Assembly: GCA_011799875.1 (NCBI GenBank)
Contig: CM022299.1
Location: 213,844,070 to 213,908,069 of the forward strand
Origin: Thinopyrum elongatum
Lineage: Eukaryota > Streptophyta > Magnoliopsida > Poales > Poaceae
Direction: 5' to 3'
Length of the DNA: 64,000 nucleotides
This document shows, piece after piece, positions 54,726-64,000 of the stretch (positions within the stretch are counted from its first letter, which is position 1; the number at the start of each line of letters is the position of its first letter). The notes beneath the pieces were generated by a model. The model did no database searches. It saw only the letters and a list, made by a program, of their open reading frames with translations, and was not told the origin of the DNA. A program made the position numbers and the translations under genes.

Positions 54726-56606
54726 CATAAATTTTTAGTATTTACCTTCAACAATTTCCATCTACTTCTTAAGAAGATCCGCGTTCTTGGACCGATCGAG
54801 CTTATGGTTCAGCTCTTCAACCTCCCTCGTGTTGGATGCTGAAACCGAGGCCGAAACCTACAACGGACACAGTTAGCTTCCTCAGTTGATATCGATCCCC
54901 TGATTGGTTTTTCTCCGCCAACCAGGGTCTCGGGGGCTACAATATGTTCGCTTCTACCAAACTTTCAACTTTTCATAAGACCCCCGAGTCAGGTCTTGGT
55001 ATCTCACTCAGGCTCGGGAGCTACTGTGGTTACGTGGCTATTATACGCGCCCGCAGTAACATAAGTCTTCGAACAATTTTACTTTTTGCCTATCAGCTCA
55101 AAGAGCCATTCTATGCGTCTAGTGGAAATAGTTTTTTTTTGCATAGATATAAAATCTGAGAAATGAATGGAAAAGGTTACCTCAAAGCCGTGGTAGAGGC
55201 CCTTGAAGGCCTCCCTGATACTGGCCTCTACGAATCGGTAACTTTGCAGCGGCGCGCCTAGTAGGACGCGGTGCTCGACAACGATGGAGGAGTCCATGAT
55301 GGACGCCTCCATCTCTTTGGTTCACCCCGCCGACGCCTACCCTGTTGTGGGTGGGGATGGACGGGCCACCATGGCCCTCCCCGACATGGGAGGAGTGGCT
55401 GCCATTGAAGGCTGCCGAGGTGTCTCCGGGTCAACGGGGCCCGAGGTCGTCGGTTGCCCCAGCTTTTCCCCCTCCGTAGAGGAGGGGTTTCTTCTCCATT
55501 GTGTCCTTGGAGGCCGAGGCTTCCGCCTCGCCCATGGAGGCATAGACGCCACCCCCCATTGTAGTTTTGGGCGGGACCTGCTGAGAAGTCACCTCCCCTA
55601 GCCCATCATGGGCGGCGGGGGAGGGATGATGCTCCTCTGAGGCGCTGGGAGGAGGGAGCCCGCTCTACGACGTCTTGTCGCTGATGTTGGAGCATTGTAG
55701 GCTGCAAAAAGGTAAATGATCATTCAGAGATTGCAAAGAAAGGGCACCTAAATGTTTACTGCTCGCATGAGAAGGAAGTTTACCTCCTCGGTGGTGGCCT
55801 CTGCCGCCGCGTCTCGACGAGGTCATCCTCTGTTTCAGAGGAGTCGGCCTTGGCTGCGGTGGGGATGACCTTGCAGGGTGTGGCGCCGGCAGCTTTCATA
55901 AGGCGCCGACACATCCGGACGGTGTGAGCCCTCGCGGTGTCTTTGGACGCCCCCCTCTTTCTCTTCGGGGAGGAGGAACCTTCCTTCCCTTCTTCATCCT
56001 TTCTCTCCTCATCATTCGAGGAGAGAACTCGGATGTTTTCGGACCTGGCGTCCACCGGATCTCGTATTCGGAGACCCTCCCTCTTCTTCTCCGGCTCTTT
56101 ATCCTTGGCCGGGGCCTTTGAAGGCACCACGACCAAGAGGCCCTGCAGCTCGGGAGTCCGCTGATCCTCGGGCACCGACACCGAGCACGCAATGAACACC
56201 GCCTTGGAAGCCAATTTCTGGAAGCAGGGAATGGAGATTCAGATAGATGTGAAATACAAAGCTGATGTTGAACATATAAAGCGGTGTTTTCCTGAGAGGG
56301 ACCGCGTGCGCCATTGTAGCTGCAGTCTGGCATGTTAGCAGGAATTCATTTTGGGACGACTTGAAGAGAGCTGTCCACATCCCATCGATGTTAGTGCGGA
56401 AGAAGTTCTGCAGAGTCGGCATGTGCTTGGCCATGTAAAGCCACATAGGACTAGCCCAGAGCTGGAGTGGAAGGATGTACTGATGAAGCATCACATCTAC
56501 CACATCCACGAGCTTGTACTTCTTGAGGGCTCGGAGCCGCTCTTGGAGAGCTTCGACCTCGTCCGGGTTGCCCCACTGCAGGCCTTGTTTCTACCAGGAC
56601 ACCAGC
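54726..56606 (-). pseudogene. Gypsy-type gag-like gene, N-terminal and middle part
   Basis: Minus-strand pieces include 'DVVDVMLHQYILPLQLWASP' (56509), 'KHMPTLQNFFRTNIDGMWTALF' type segments, and a charged low-complexity middle (56214-55780; SNDEERKDEEGKEGSSSPKRKRG). A coiled-coil-like end follows near 54760-54850 (REVEELNHKLDRSKN). The family matches the grass putative gypsy-type transposon proteins. The C-terminal half is at 47041-47954. Splice-like sites between the pieces suggest several introns or decay. The gene was split by the Gypsy at 47960-54720 and truncated upstream by the LTR at 56607. Confidence 0.55.
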
Positions 56607-56897
56607 TGATACGTCTCCAACGTATCTATATTTTTTTATTTTTCCATGCTATTATATTATCAATCTTGGATCTTTTATGTTCATTTACTAGCAACTTTAT
56701 ATCATTTTTTGGGGCTAACCTATTGACATAGTGCCCAGTGCCAGTTGTTGTTTTTTGCTTGTTTTTTTACTTCGCAGAATATCAATACCAAACGGAGTCC
56801 AAATGCACAAGACTTTTTGGAGAATTTTTTCTGCCCAGAAGACACCCAGGAGGCCCAAGAAGTGCACTAGAGGGGGCCTGTGGGGCCCACTAGGCAC
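56607..56897 (+). mobile_element. Start of a Gypsy LTR, interrupted after 291 bases
   Basis: It begins TGATACGTCTCCAACGTATC and follows the family LTR up to ggggcccactaggcac. The next element's LTR then starts at 56898. The remainder lies beyond the window. This older element is the host of the one at 56898. Confidence 0.85.
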
Positions 56898-58473
56898 TGA
56901 TACGTCTCCAACGTATCTATAATTTTTTATTGTTCCATGCTGTTATATTATCATTCTTGGATGTTTTACAATCATTTTATAGCAACTTTATATCATTTTT
57001 TGGGACTAACCTATTGACATAGTGCCCAGTGCCAGTTGCTGTTTTTTGCTTGTTTTTTACTTCACAGAAAATCAATACCAAACGGAGTCCAAATGTAGCG
57101 AAACTTTTTGGAGATTTTTTCTGGACCAGAAGACACCTGTTGGGCCAAATAAGTACCAGAGGGGGGCTCCGAGGGGAGCACAACCCACCTGGGCGTGCCT
57201 GGGGCCTAGGCGCGCCCTGGTGGGTTGTGCCCACCTCGGCCGCCTGCCGCACCGCCTCTTTGCTCTATAAATACATCGAAAATCCAAAAACCCTAGTGGA
57301 GTCGACGAAACACAATTCCAGCCGCCGCAAGTTCCAGAAACCACATATCCAATCTAGACACCATCACGGAGGGGTTCATCATCCTCATTGGTGCCTCTCT
57401 GATGATGCGTGAGTAGTTCATTGTAGACCTATGGGTCCGTAGTTAGTAGCTAGATGGCTTCCTCCCTCTCTTTTTGATTCTCAATACAATGGTCTCTTGG
57501 AGATCTATTTGATGTAACTCTTTTTGCAGTGTGTTTGTTGGGATCCGATGAACTTTGAGTTTATGATCAGATCTATTTTATCCATGAAAGTTATTTGAGT
57601 TTTGATCTCTTATATGCATGATTACTTATAGCCTCGTATTTCTTCTTCGAATCTTTGGTTTAGTTAGGCCGACTAGATCGATTTTTCTTGCCATGGGAAG
57701 AGGTGCTTTGTGATGGGTTCGATCTTACGGTGCTCAATCCTAGTGACATAAGGGGGAATGACACATATGTATAGTTGCTATTAAGGATAATAAGATGGGG
57801 TCTATTCCTACATGAATTGATCTTGTCTACATCATGTCATCGTTCTTATTGCATTACTCCATTTCTCCATGAACTTAATACACTAGATGCATGTTGGATA
57901 GCGGTCGATGTGTGGAGTAATAGTAGTAGATGCAGGCAGGAGTCGGTCTACTAATCTTGGATGTGATGCCTATATAATTATCATTGCCTGGATATCATCA
58001 TAATTATTTGAAGTTCAATCAATTGCCCAACAGTAATTTGTTTACCCGCCGTATGCTATTTTTCTCGAGAGAAGCCACTAGTGAAATCTACGGCCCCCGG
58101 GTCTATTCTTTATCATATTTGCCTTTGAGATCTATTTTTATTTTATTTTATTTTCAGATCTATTAATCCAAAAACCCAAAAATACCTTGCTGCAATTTTT
58201 ATTTATTTATTTTATCTCGCGTTCCCGCGAGATCTATTTATCCAATCTACTACAATTTTATCTATCTTTTACCCGGGAGGGATTGACAACCCCTCTTTCA
58301 CGTCGGGTTGCAAGTATTTGTTCTTTGTGTGCAGGTACCATTTACATAGTGTTGCTTGGTTCTCCTACAGGTTCGATAACCTTGGTCTCATCACTGAGGG
58401 AAATACCTACCGTAGCTGTGCTGCATCATCCATTCCTCTTTGGGGAAATACCGACGTAGTTCAAGCCGCATCA
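56898..58473 (+). repeat. 5' LTR of the gag-protease Gypsy
   Basis: The 1576-base LTR runs TGATACGTCTCC to AAGCCGCATCA. It includes the GC-rich hairpin at 57179-57230 (caacccacctgggcgtgcc and gcgcgccctggtgggttg). Confidence 0.92.
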
Positions 58474-58484
58474 AAAGGAATTTC

Positions 58485-58502
58485 TGGCGCCGTTGCCGGG
58501 GA
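58485..58502 (+). other. Primer-binding site, perfect tRNA-Asp match
   Basis: The 18 bases tggcgccgttgccgggga are the exact complement of the plant tRNA-Asp 3' end including CCA. They lie 11 bases after the LTR. Confidence 0.92.
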
Positions 58503-58691
58503 GTCATCGTCAACATCTATCAGGTTCCTAATCACAAATCTCATCTCCTTGCAATTTACATTATTTGCCATTTGCCTCTCATTTTCATCTCCCCCACTTC
58601 ACAAAAATTTGCCGTTTTATTCGCCCTCTTTTTCGTTCGCCGTTTCCTCTTCATACCTGTTTTTGTTTGCAATTTTGTTTGCGTAGTTGCG

Positions 58692-60674
58692 ATGTCTCAA
58701 GAAAATACCAAGTTGTGTGATTTTTCCAATACCAATAATAATGATTTATTAGCACTCCGATTGCTGCCCCCGCCACTAGTGCGGAGTCTTGTGATATTAA
58801 TGCTGCTTTGTTGAATCTTGTTATGAAAGATCAATTTTCCGGTACTCATAATGAGGATGTCGCGTCCCATCTTAACACATTCGTGGAATTATGCGATATG
58901 CAAAAGAAATTGATGTGGACAATGATATTGTGAAGTTGAAATTATTCCCGTTTTTTTGCGAGATCGTGCAAAAATTTGGTTTTCTTCTTTTCCTCGCAAT
59001 AGTATCATTTCTTGGGATAAGTGCAAAGATGCTTTTATTACTAAGTATTTTTCGCCCGTGAAAATTATTTCCCTTAGAACACAAATCATGAATTTTAAGC
59101 AACTTGAGCATGAACATGTTGCGCAATCTTGGGAAAGAATGAAATTGATGTTAAGAAATCGTCCTACTCATGGTTTAAAACTTTGGATGATCATACAATT
59201 TTTTTACGCGGGATTGAATTTTGTTTCAAGAAATCTTTTAGATTCCACCGCGGGTGATACTTTTATTGAAATTACTTTGGGTGAAGCTACTAAATTGTTA
59301 GACAATATTATGGCAAATTATTCGCAATGGCATACCGAAAGAGCACACACTAGTAAAAAGGTTAATTCGGTTGAAGAAATTAGTACATTGAGTGAAAAAG
59401 TTGATGCTCTTATGAAATTGGTTGCTAATAAAAGTGCACCTATTGATCTTAATGATATGCCTTTGTCTACTTTTATTGAGCAAAATAGTGATCCCGTAGA
59501 TGTGAACTTTGTCTCGTGAAACAATTTTAATAATAATGCTTATAGAGCTAATTTTAATCCTAGACCTTTTCCTGGAAATTTCTCTAATAATTATGGTAAT
59601 TCCTATGGTAATCCTTCTTATAATAATAATAGGAACACCTCTGATCTTGAGAATAATATTAAAGAATTTAGCAATGCTCAAAAAGTTTTCAATAATATGA
59701 TAGAACAAAAGTTGAATAAGATTGATGATATGTCTAGAAGCATTGATAGAATTTCTCATGATGTAGAAAATCTCAAGTTGAAAGCTTTTGTGCCTAAGGT
59801 TGAAGAATCAATTAAAGCTTTATATGTTTCTATGGATGAAAGCAAGAAAAGAACCGCTATGCTTAGAGCTAGAAGAGAAATTTTAGAAAAAGCGTTTTCT
59901 AGTGATTGCTTTCATAAAAATGAATAAGATCTTAAAATGATTGGAGTTTCTTCCATTGATTCCTTGTTTAGTAAAATTAAAATTGATGATAAAGGGACTG
60001 AAGAAGAGTCAAATTTAGTTAGAAGGCGTCCCGATAATTTGGAGGGTGAAAATCTTGTTGAAAAAATTGATAAAAGTGGGTTTGGAGAGGTCAAAACTTT
60101 AACTAGTGATGTGCCCACTCTTTTGGATTACAAAGACTTTAATTATGAAAATTGCTCTTTGATTGATTGTATTTCTTTGTTGCAATCCATGATAAATTCA
60201 CCCCATGCCTATGAACAAAATAAAGCTTTTACTAAACATATTGTTGATGCGATGATGAAAGCTTTTGAAGAAAAGTTGGAATTAGAGATCTCAATCCCTA
60301 GAAAATTACATGATGAATGGGAACCTACTATCAAAGTAAAGATAAAAAATTATGAGTGTTTTGCTTTATGTGACTTGGGTGCTAGTGTTTCCACAATTCC
60401 GAAGTCTTTATGTGATGTGCTTGGTCTTACCAATATTAAAGAGTATTCTTTAAATTTGCATTTGGCGGATTCTACTATTAAAAAGCCCTTGGGAAGAATT
60501 AATGATGTTCTTATTCTTGCAAATAGGACCTATGTGCCCATAGATTTTATTGTTCTTGATATTGATTGCAATCCGTCTTGTCCAATTATACTTGGTAGAC
60601 CGTTTTTACGTATTATTGGTGCCGTGATTGATATGAAAGAAGGCAATATTAAATTTCAATTTCCACTAAGGTAG
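58692..60674 (+). pseudogene. Gypsy gag-protease polyprotein, three lesions
   Basis: The start is ATG 58692 (MSQENTKLCDFSNTNNND). A frame change occurs between about 58760 and 58955. A single frame then runs to 60674 with stops at 59517-59519 and 59925-59927. Gag motifs are 'KLKLFPFFLRDRAKIWFSSF', 'KYFSPVKIISLRTQIMNF' and 'HVAQSWERMKLMLRNRP', followed by an asparagine-rich linker. The aspartic protease has 'ALCDLGASVSTIPKSL' and 'PIILGRPFLRIIGAVID'. The frame ends soon after the protease. It shares the gag type with the elements at 5351 and 20200 (Athila-like). Confidence 0.82.
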
Positions 60675-60766
60675 CGTATGGAACACTTCCCTAGAACAAG
60701 AATAAATCCACCTTATGAATCAATCATGAGGGCATCCTATGGATCTAGAAATAAAAATGACAACAC
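60675..60766 (+). other. Start of non-coding 3' region
   Basis: The short sequence after the protease stop is interrupted by the DNA transposon at 60770. It contains no coding remnant of RT. Confidence 0.6.
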
Positions 60767-60781
60767 TTAGGCCTCATTAGG

Positions 60782-61285
60782 TTGCAGGGTTTCCCGGGGG
60801 GATCCCTGCTGTTTCCCCGGGTCGGAGAACCACGGGCCGAGTTGGCCCAGGGAAATCGAGTTGGTCATTTGGACCGCATCGTTCTGGGGGTAACCCTGCC
60901 CGAGCCACATCCTTTCCACGGGGAGGAAACCCACGACCCCAGAGCTCGGGGAGGAAACCCACGGCTCGAGCGAGACGAGCGAACGGCAGAGCCGTCGACC
61001 AAGATCCAGTGCCCCCGGCCGCCTCCGAGCTCCTCCACCGGCGACAGAAGCGACGCCCCCAACCCCCTCCCTCCGGTGCTGAGGATCCAAGCTCCACCCC
61101 TCCAGCGACGGCGACGGACCGCGGCCATCACTGTTCTCCTTCCCCAGATCTCCCCTCCGCCTCCAAGCTCCGATCCCCTCCGGCGACGGCGACGACGCCG
61201 GTTTCGTGGACATATTCATCTCGTTATATCAAAGGTTAGCCCCCCCAATACATTTTTCTTCAATTCATGCCTTCACCATCCCTGA
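60782..61285 (+). other. GC-rich exon-like segment inside the Harbinger element
   Basis: The block is rich in ccgcctcc, gcgacgg and ctccgg and stays open in two directions (168 codons plus, 151 codons minus). I recognise neither product. It ends at atatcaaaggttagcc (61225-61240), which looks like a 5' splice site. The AT-rich sequence after it resembles a long intron. This is the appearance of a grass gene's first exon and leader, perhaps captured. The coding strand is not certain. Confidence 0.4.
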
Positions 61286-63090
61286 TCATGAACCACCAAT
61301 TCCATAGGATCTTGTATTTTTCTTGTGTACCTGCTCTGCACTTGTTATAGAGCATAGCTGGAATCAGTATTCTTACCTATTTTTGACCTCTCGTTCTGAA
61401 ATACATCTAGCAGGTGCGGCTAGTACTCTGTTATTCTCCTACACATAGTTGTATATGCATCTGAAAGGGCAAGTACTTGGATGACCTTGACAACATCATA
61501 CTGATTGTAATAACTTGCATAAGACTCTGTATTTGAAGATGTTCCGGTCCTGCATTATTTGACAGAATTACCATTAAAGAAAATTTAGGACAGAAATATA
61601 TTTCCAGGACAGGCCAGAGAAAAAGGCTGGTATTTATGGGGTGGCACTCAAACTGTCTACGATCACAGTAATCCAGATTCTGAAGCTTGTATTGTCCTTA
61701 ATGAGCTAGTAATAAAAAGATAACAACCTTCCGAGATGTGTTGCCAAACCTGGGATGTAGATAATCAAACAAATGCAGGGCTGGAGACAATTATTTGCTG
61801 GTCTGAGCCTCAATTACATCCTGATGACAGTCTTGCACATTCAGTTTTACATTCTGAACATAAGCAACATTACTAAATCGCATGCTCTGTTCATGTTAAG
61901 TTGTTGATTGCAAACGTCACAAGGCAGGAGAACACACATGTTTTTATTCATGTAGTGTTCATCAATATCTTTTATACATCAGTAAACTCAGCATTCTACA
62001 GGAGAATAAAATTCAGAAGGAAAAAACATCAACAAAGCATCAGCTATACCCAATTTCTTTTTTGAGTTTCTGATTATGTCGTCTTGCTGGGTGCAACATG
62101 CCAACCAAGGATATGCGGCAGTCCAATTCCCCTATGCCAGCAAGCATACATGATTCGGTTTACTATACAAAATATGGAATGCCTGTCCAGATTAAAAATA
62201 ACATTGATGGATAATGATTCGAGTTGGTTCTCGGTTGAAACTAATTTGAAGCTTTGCATTTTTCTTATAGCTGGCTGATATACTTTTTATTTTTATAAAG
62301 TATATATCTTTTACATTCTGCAATGAAGTAAAACTACCATGCCTATAGTGCGGAAATGTCTGTTCAAAGATGCTTTATTTGCTAAGTTACATGAGTTTAT
62401 TCACAGTTCTTATCTGAAAAAGATAAGCGAACTGGCAGGTGGATCAGCAGCATTTTTCTATGCTCGAATAACCCTCTTGGGTTGGTATGTGTGGCTTTCT
62501 TTCTATTCAGTAGAGAAGGGGTCAGATGTCAGATTTGTGTAACCACTAGGACAGAAAAGTTCATGCTTATACTGATGCTTGAAAATTCAATACTTATTTG
62601 CGATGCAGGTTCCTTACCACAAGTCGATGGAAATGTTCAAAAAGTTGACGGTGGAAGTTATTCCTAGTTCAGTATGGATATAGTTCACATAGTTGTGAAA
62701 TTTTTAGTGGAACAAAGTATTGTTTCTTGCTAAACCTGTAACCATAATTAGCATTTTCTCTTTTGAGACATAGTTAGTAAACTATATTTATCATTGTTGT
62801 TGCACTATCTGTCCGACTTTGGCATGTAAGGTTATATGCATGTGTGGATGCAAGTTGAATATTTGTTCTTTTGCGAACTGTGTATTTAGTATTTTTTTCA
62901 TTCAAATTTCTGTATTAAATTTAGTCCCAAATTTCCTGAACTTTTTTAGAAAAGAGGGACAAACATTATTCTGGTATTTATATGAAAATATTGTGAGAAA
63001 AAATGAAGTTATTTGTGGTGATTTTTTATTGTAATGATATTTTTCTTTTACACATTCTGTCCTATTGGATGGGCATGTCCGGTTCTGGTA
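61286..63090. other. AT-rich interior of the Harbinger element
   Basis: Intron-like sequence shows only short unconserved ORFs. I recognise nothing further. Confidence 0.4.
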
Positions 63091-63243
63091 GTGCCTGCGG
63101 GGATTTCTCTTCCCTCCCCCTTGGTGTCCAAATGGCAAAGGGTATTTCCACATAGTGGGAGGGGATCTCGTATGGGGAGGGAAATCCCACTTCAGGGGTT
63201 TACTACCCAGGATTTTCATCCCCAACAACCAAACTAGCCCTTA

Positions 63244-64000
63244 GATCTATGCATTATGCCTAGCTAGGAGCATAAAACGTTAGCGCTCGTTGGGAGGCAA
63301 CCCAATGAATAAATTTTTTTTTTGTCTTTTTCTTTCTGTTCTTGAGTGTTTGCACAATTATGCTATTGTTATGATTGTGTTTTTTATGTTTTAATTAGTG
63401 TTGTGCCAAGTAAAGCCTTTGGTATAGCTTTGGTGATAGTTGATTTGATCTTGTTGGAAAACAGAAACTTTTATGTCCAGTAAAATAATTTTTTAAAATT
63501 GTAAAAGCGATTTAAAATTCTGATTTTTTTACAGAAGATTGATATACAAATTTCCTCTGTTGTCCTAATTTTTCAGAATTTTTGGAGTTACAAAAGTATG
63601 AGAACAATTCGCATATTTACAGATTGTTCTGTTTTTTGACAGATTCTGTTTTCTTTGCATTGTGTGCTTATTTTGATGAATCTATAGTTTGTATCGGGGG
63701 GGGGGGGGGTACAAGCCATGATAAATTTAGAATACAGTAGATATAATGAAATAACAAAATTTGAATGGGTTTTCTACTGTACTTAAAGTAAATATTGGTT
63801 TCCTTACTCCTTACTCCTTATTCCTTACAAATTATTATCCAAAGAGGAACAAGCAACTAAGCTTGGGGATGCCACCGAGTGGCATCCCCTCTTTCTTCTA
63901 ACGACCATCGGTATTTTACTTGGAGTTATATTTTTATTCGTCACATCTCATGAGTTTTGCTTGGAGCGTCTTGTATTATATGAGTCTTTGCTTGTTTTGC
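63244..64000 (+). other. 3' non-coding region of the gag-protease Gypsy
   Basis: This contains gttgggaggcaacccaatgaataaa (63289-63313), a hairpin gttgggaggcaacccaa type signal shared with 51980-52005 on the opposite strand. It also has a 14-base G tract (63696-63709) and a ggggatgccaccgagtggcatcccc hairpin (63866-63890). All are also found, inverted, at 51300-52030 in the non-autonomous element. Confidence 0.65.

Larger units (their letters stand above)
60770..63240. mobile_element. PIF/Harbinger-like transposon without transposase
   Basis: The termini are ggcctcattaggttgcaggg and, inward from the right, gggctagtttggttgttggg. They are flanked by tta on both sides (60767-60769, 63241-63243), the target of PIF/Harbinger elements. 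The 2471-base interior has a GC-rich first 450 bases and an AT-rich remainder. No transposase or Myb-like ORF is recognised, so it is non-autonomous. The right end has several ggggatttcc/ggaaatcccc type inverted motifs (63100-63200). Confidence 0.75.
56898..64000 (+). mobile_element. Gag-protease-only Gypsy, runs off the window
   Basis: This plus-strand element of the same LTR family as 47960-54720 has its 5' LTR at 56898-58473, a perfect tRNA-Asp primer site, gag and protease to 60674, and a PIF/Harbinger-like insertion. It continues with a non-coding 3' region matching the reverse complement of 51200-52030. No reverse transcriptase or integrase appears between protease and this 3' region. 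The 3' LTR and second TSD (first copy ggcac, 56893-56897) are off-window. Confidence 0.88.

Noticed and set aside
1..64000. tRNA or rRNA genes, functional single-copy host genes
   Set aside because: None found. tRNA-like matches are only the primer-binding sites of the retrotransposons.

Overview
The window looks like intergenic DNA from a large grass genome of the Triticeae (wheat, Aegilops, barley, rye type). Essentially every base I can assign belongs to transposable elements nested inside one another. The LTRs begin TGATACGTC or TGTAGGAAC, the Gypsy primer-binding sites match the 3' end of tRNA-Asp, and the MITEs are typical of grasses. I see no tRNA, rRNA, CRISPR array or undisturbed single-copy host gene. 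Family names were not searched and are given only as likeness.

Layout. (1) 1-1152 is the end of a plus-strand Gypsy LTR that starts off-window. (2) 1153-3912 is a minus-strand gag pseudogene with an LTR-like stretch upstream. (3) 4130-45994 is one minus-strand Copia element (SIRE/Maximus-like, about 11 kb when its insertions are removed), bounded by the target-site duplication (TSD) tggat. Its 3' LTR is split by a 9.0-kb minus-strand gag-protease-only Gypsy (5351-14342, TSD tgcac). Its ORF3 is split by a DNA transposon of CACTA-like appearance (about 16535-38448). That transposon carries a B3-domain fragment, a 176-codon orphan ORF, an F-box/FBD pseudogene and an intact ORF for a 3'-5' exonuclease-like protein lacking catalytic residues. 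It was itself invaded by a 10.3-kb plus-strand Athila-like Gypsy (20200-30499, TSD gagcc) and by two MITEs. (4) 46000-56606 is an older minus-strand gypsy-type element. Its gag-like gene is split by a 6.8-kb non-autonomous Gypsy (47960-54720, TSD gacac). (5) 56607-56897 is the start of a plus-strand LTR interrupted by a second element of the same family (56898 to beyond 64000). This second element has gag and protease but no visible reverse transcriptase, and it carries a PIF/Harbinger-like insertion (60770-63240, TSD tta).

The points most worth a second look are four. The first is the gene-carrying transposon, with its catalytically dead exonuclease ORF and F-box/FBD pseudogene. The second is a promoter-like GC-rich hairpin inside two Gypsy elements, just upstream of a 3' ORF, that resembles the hairpin in their LTRs. 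The third is the repeated gag-protease-only architecture. The fourth is a 110-bp perfect palindrome downstream of the exonuclease ORF.
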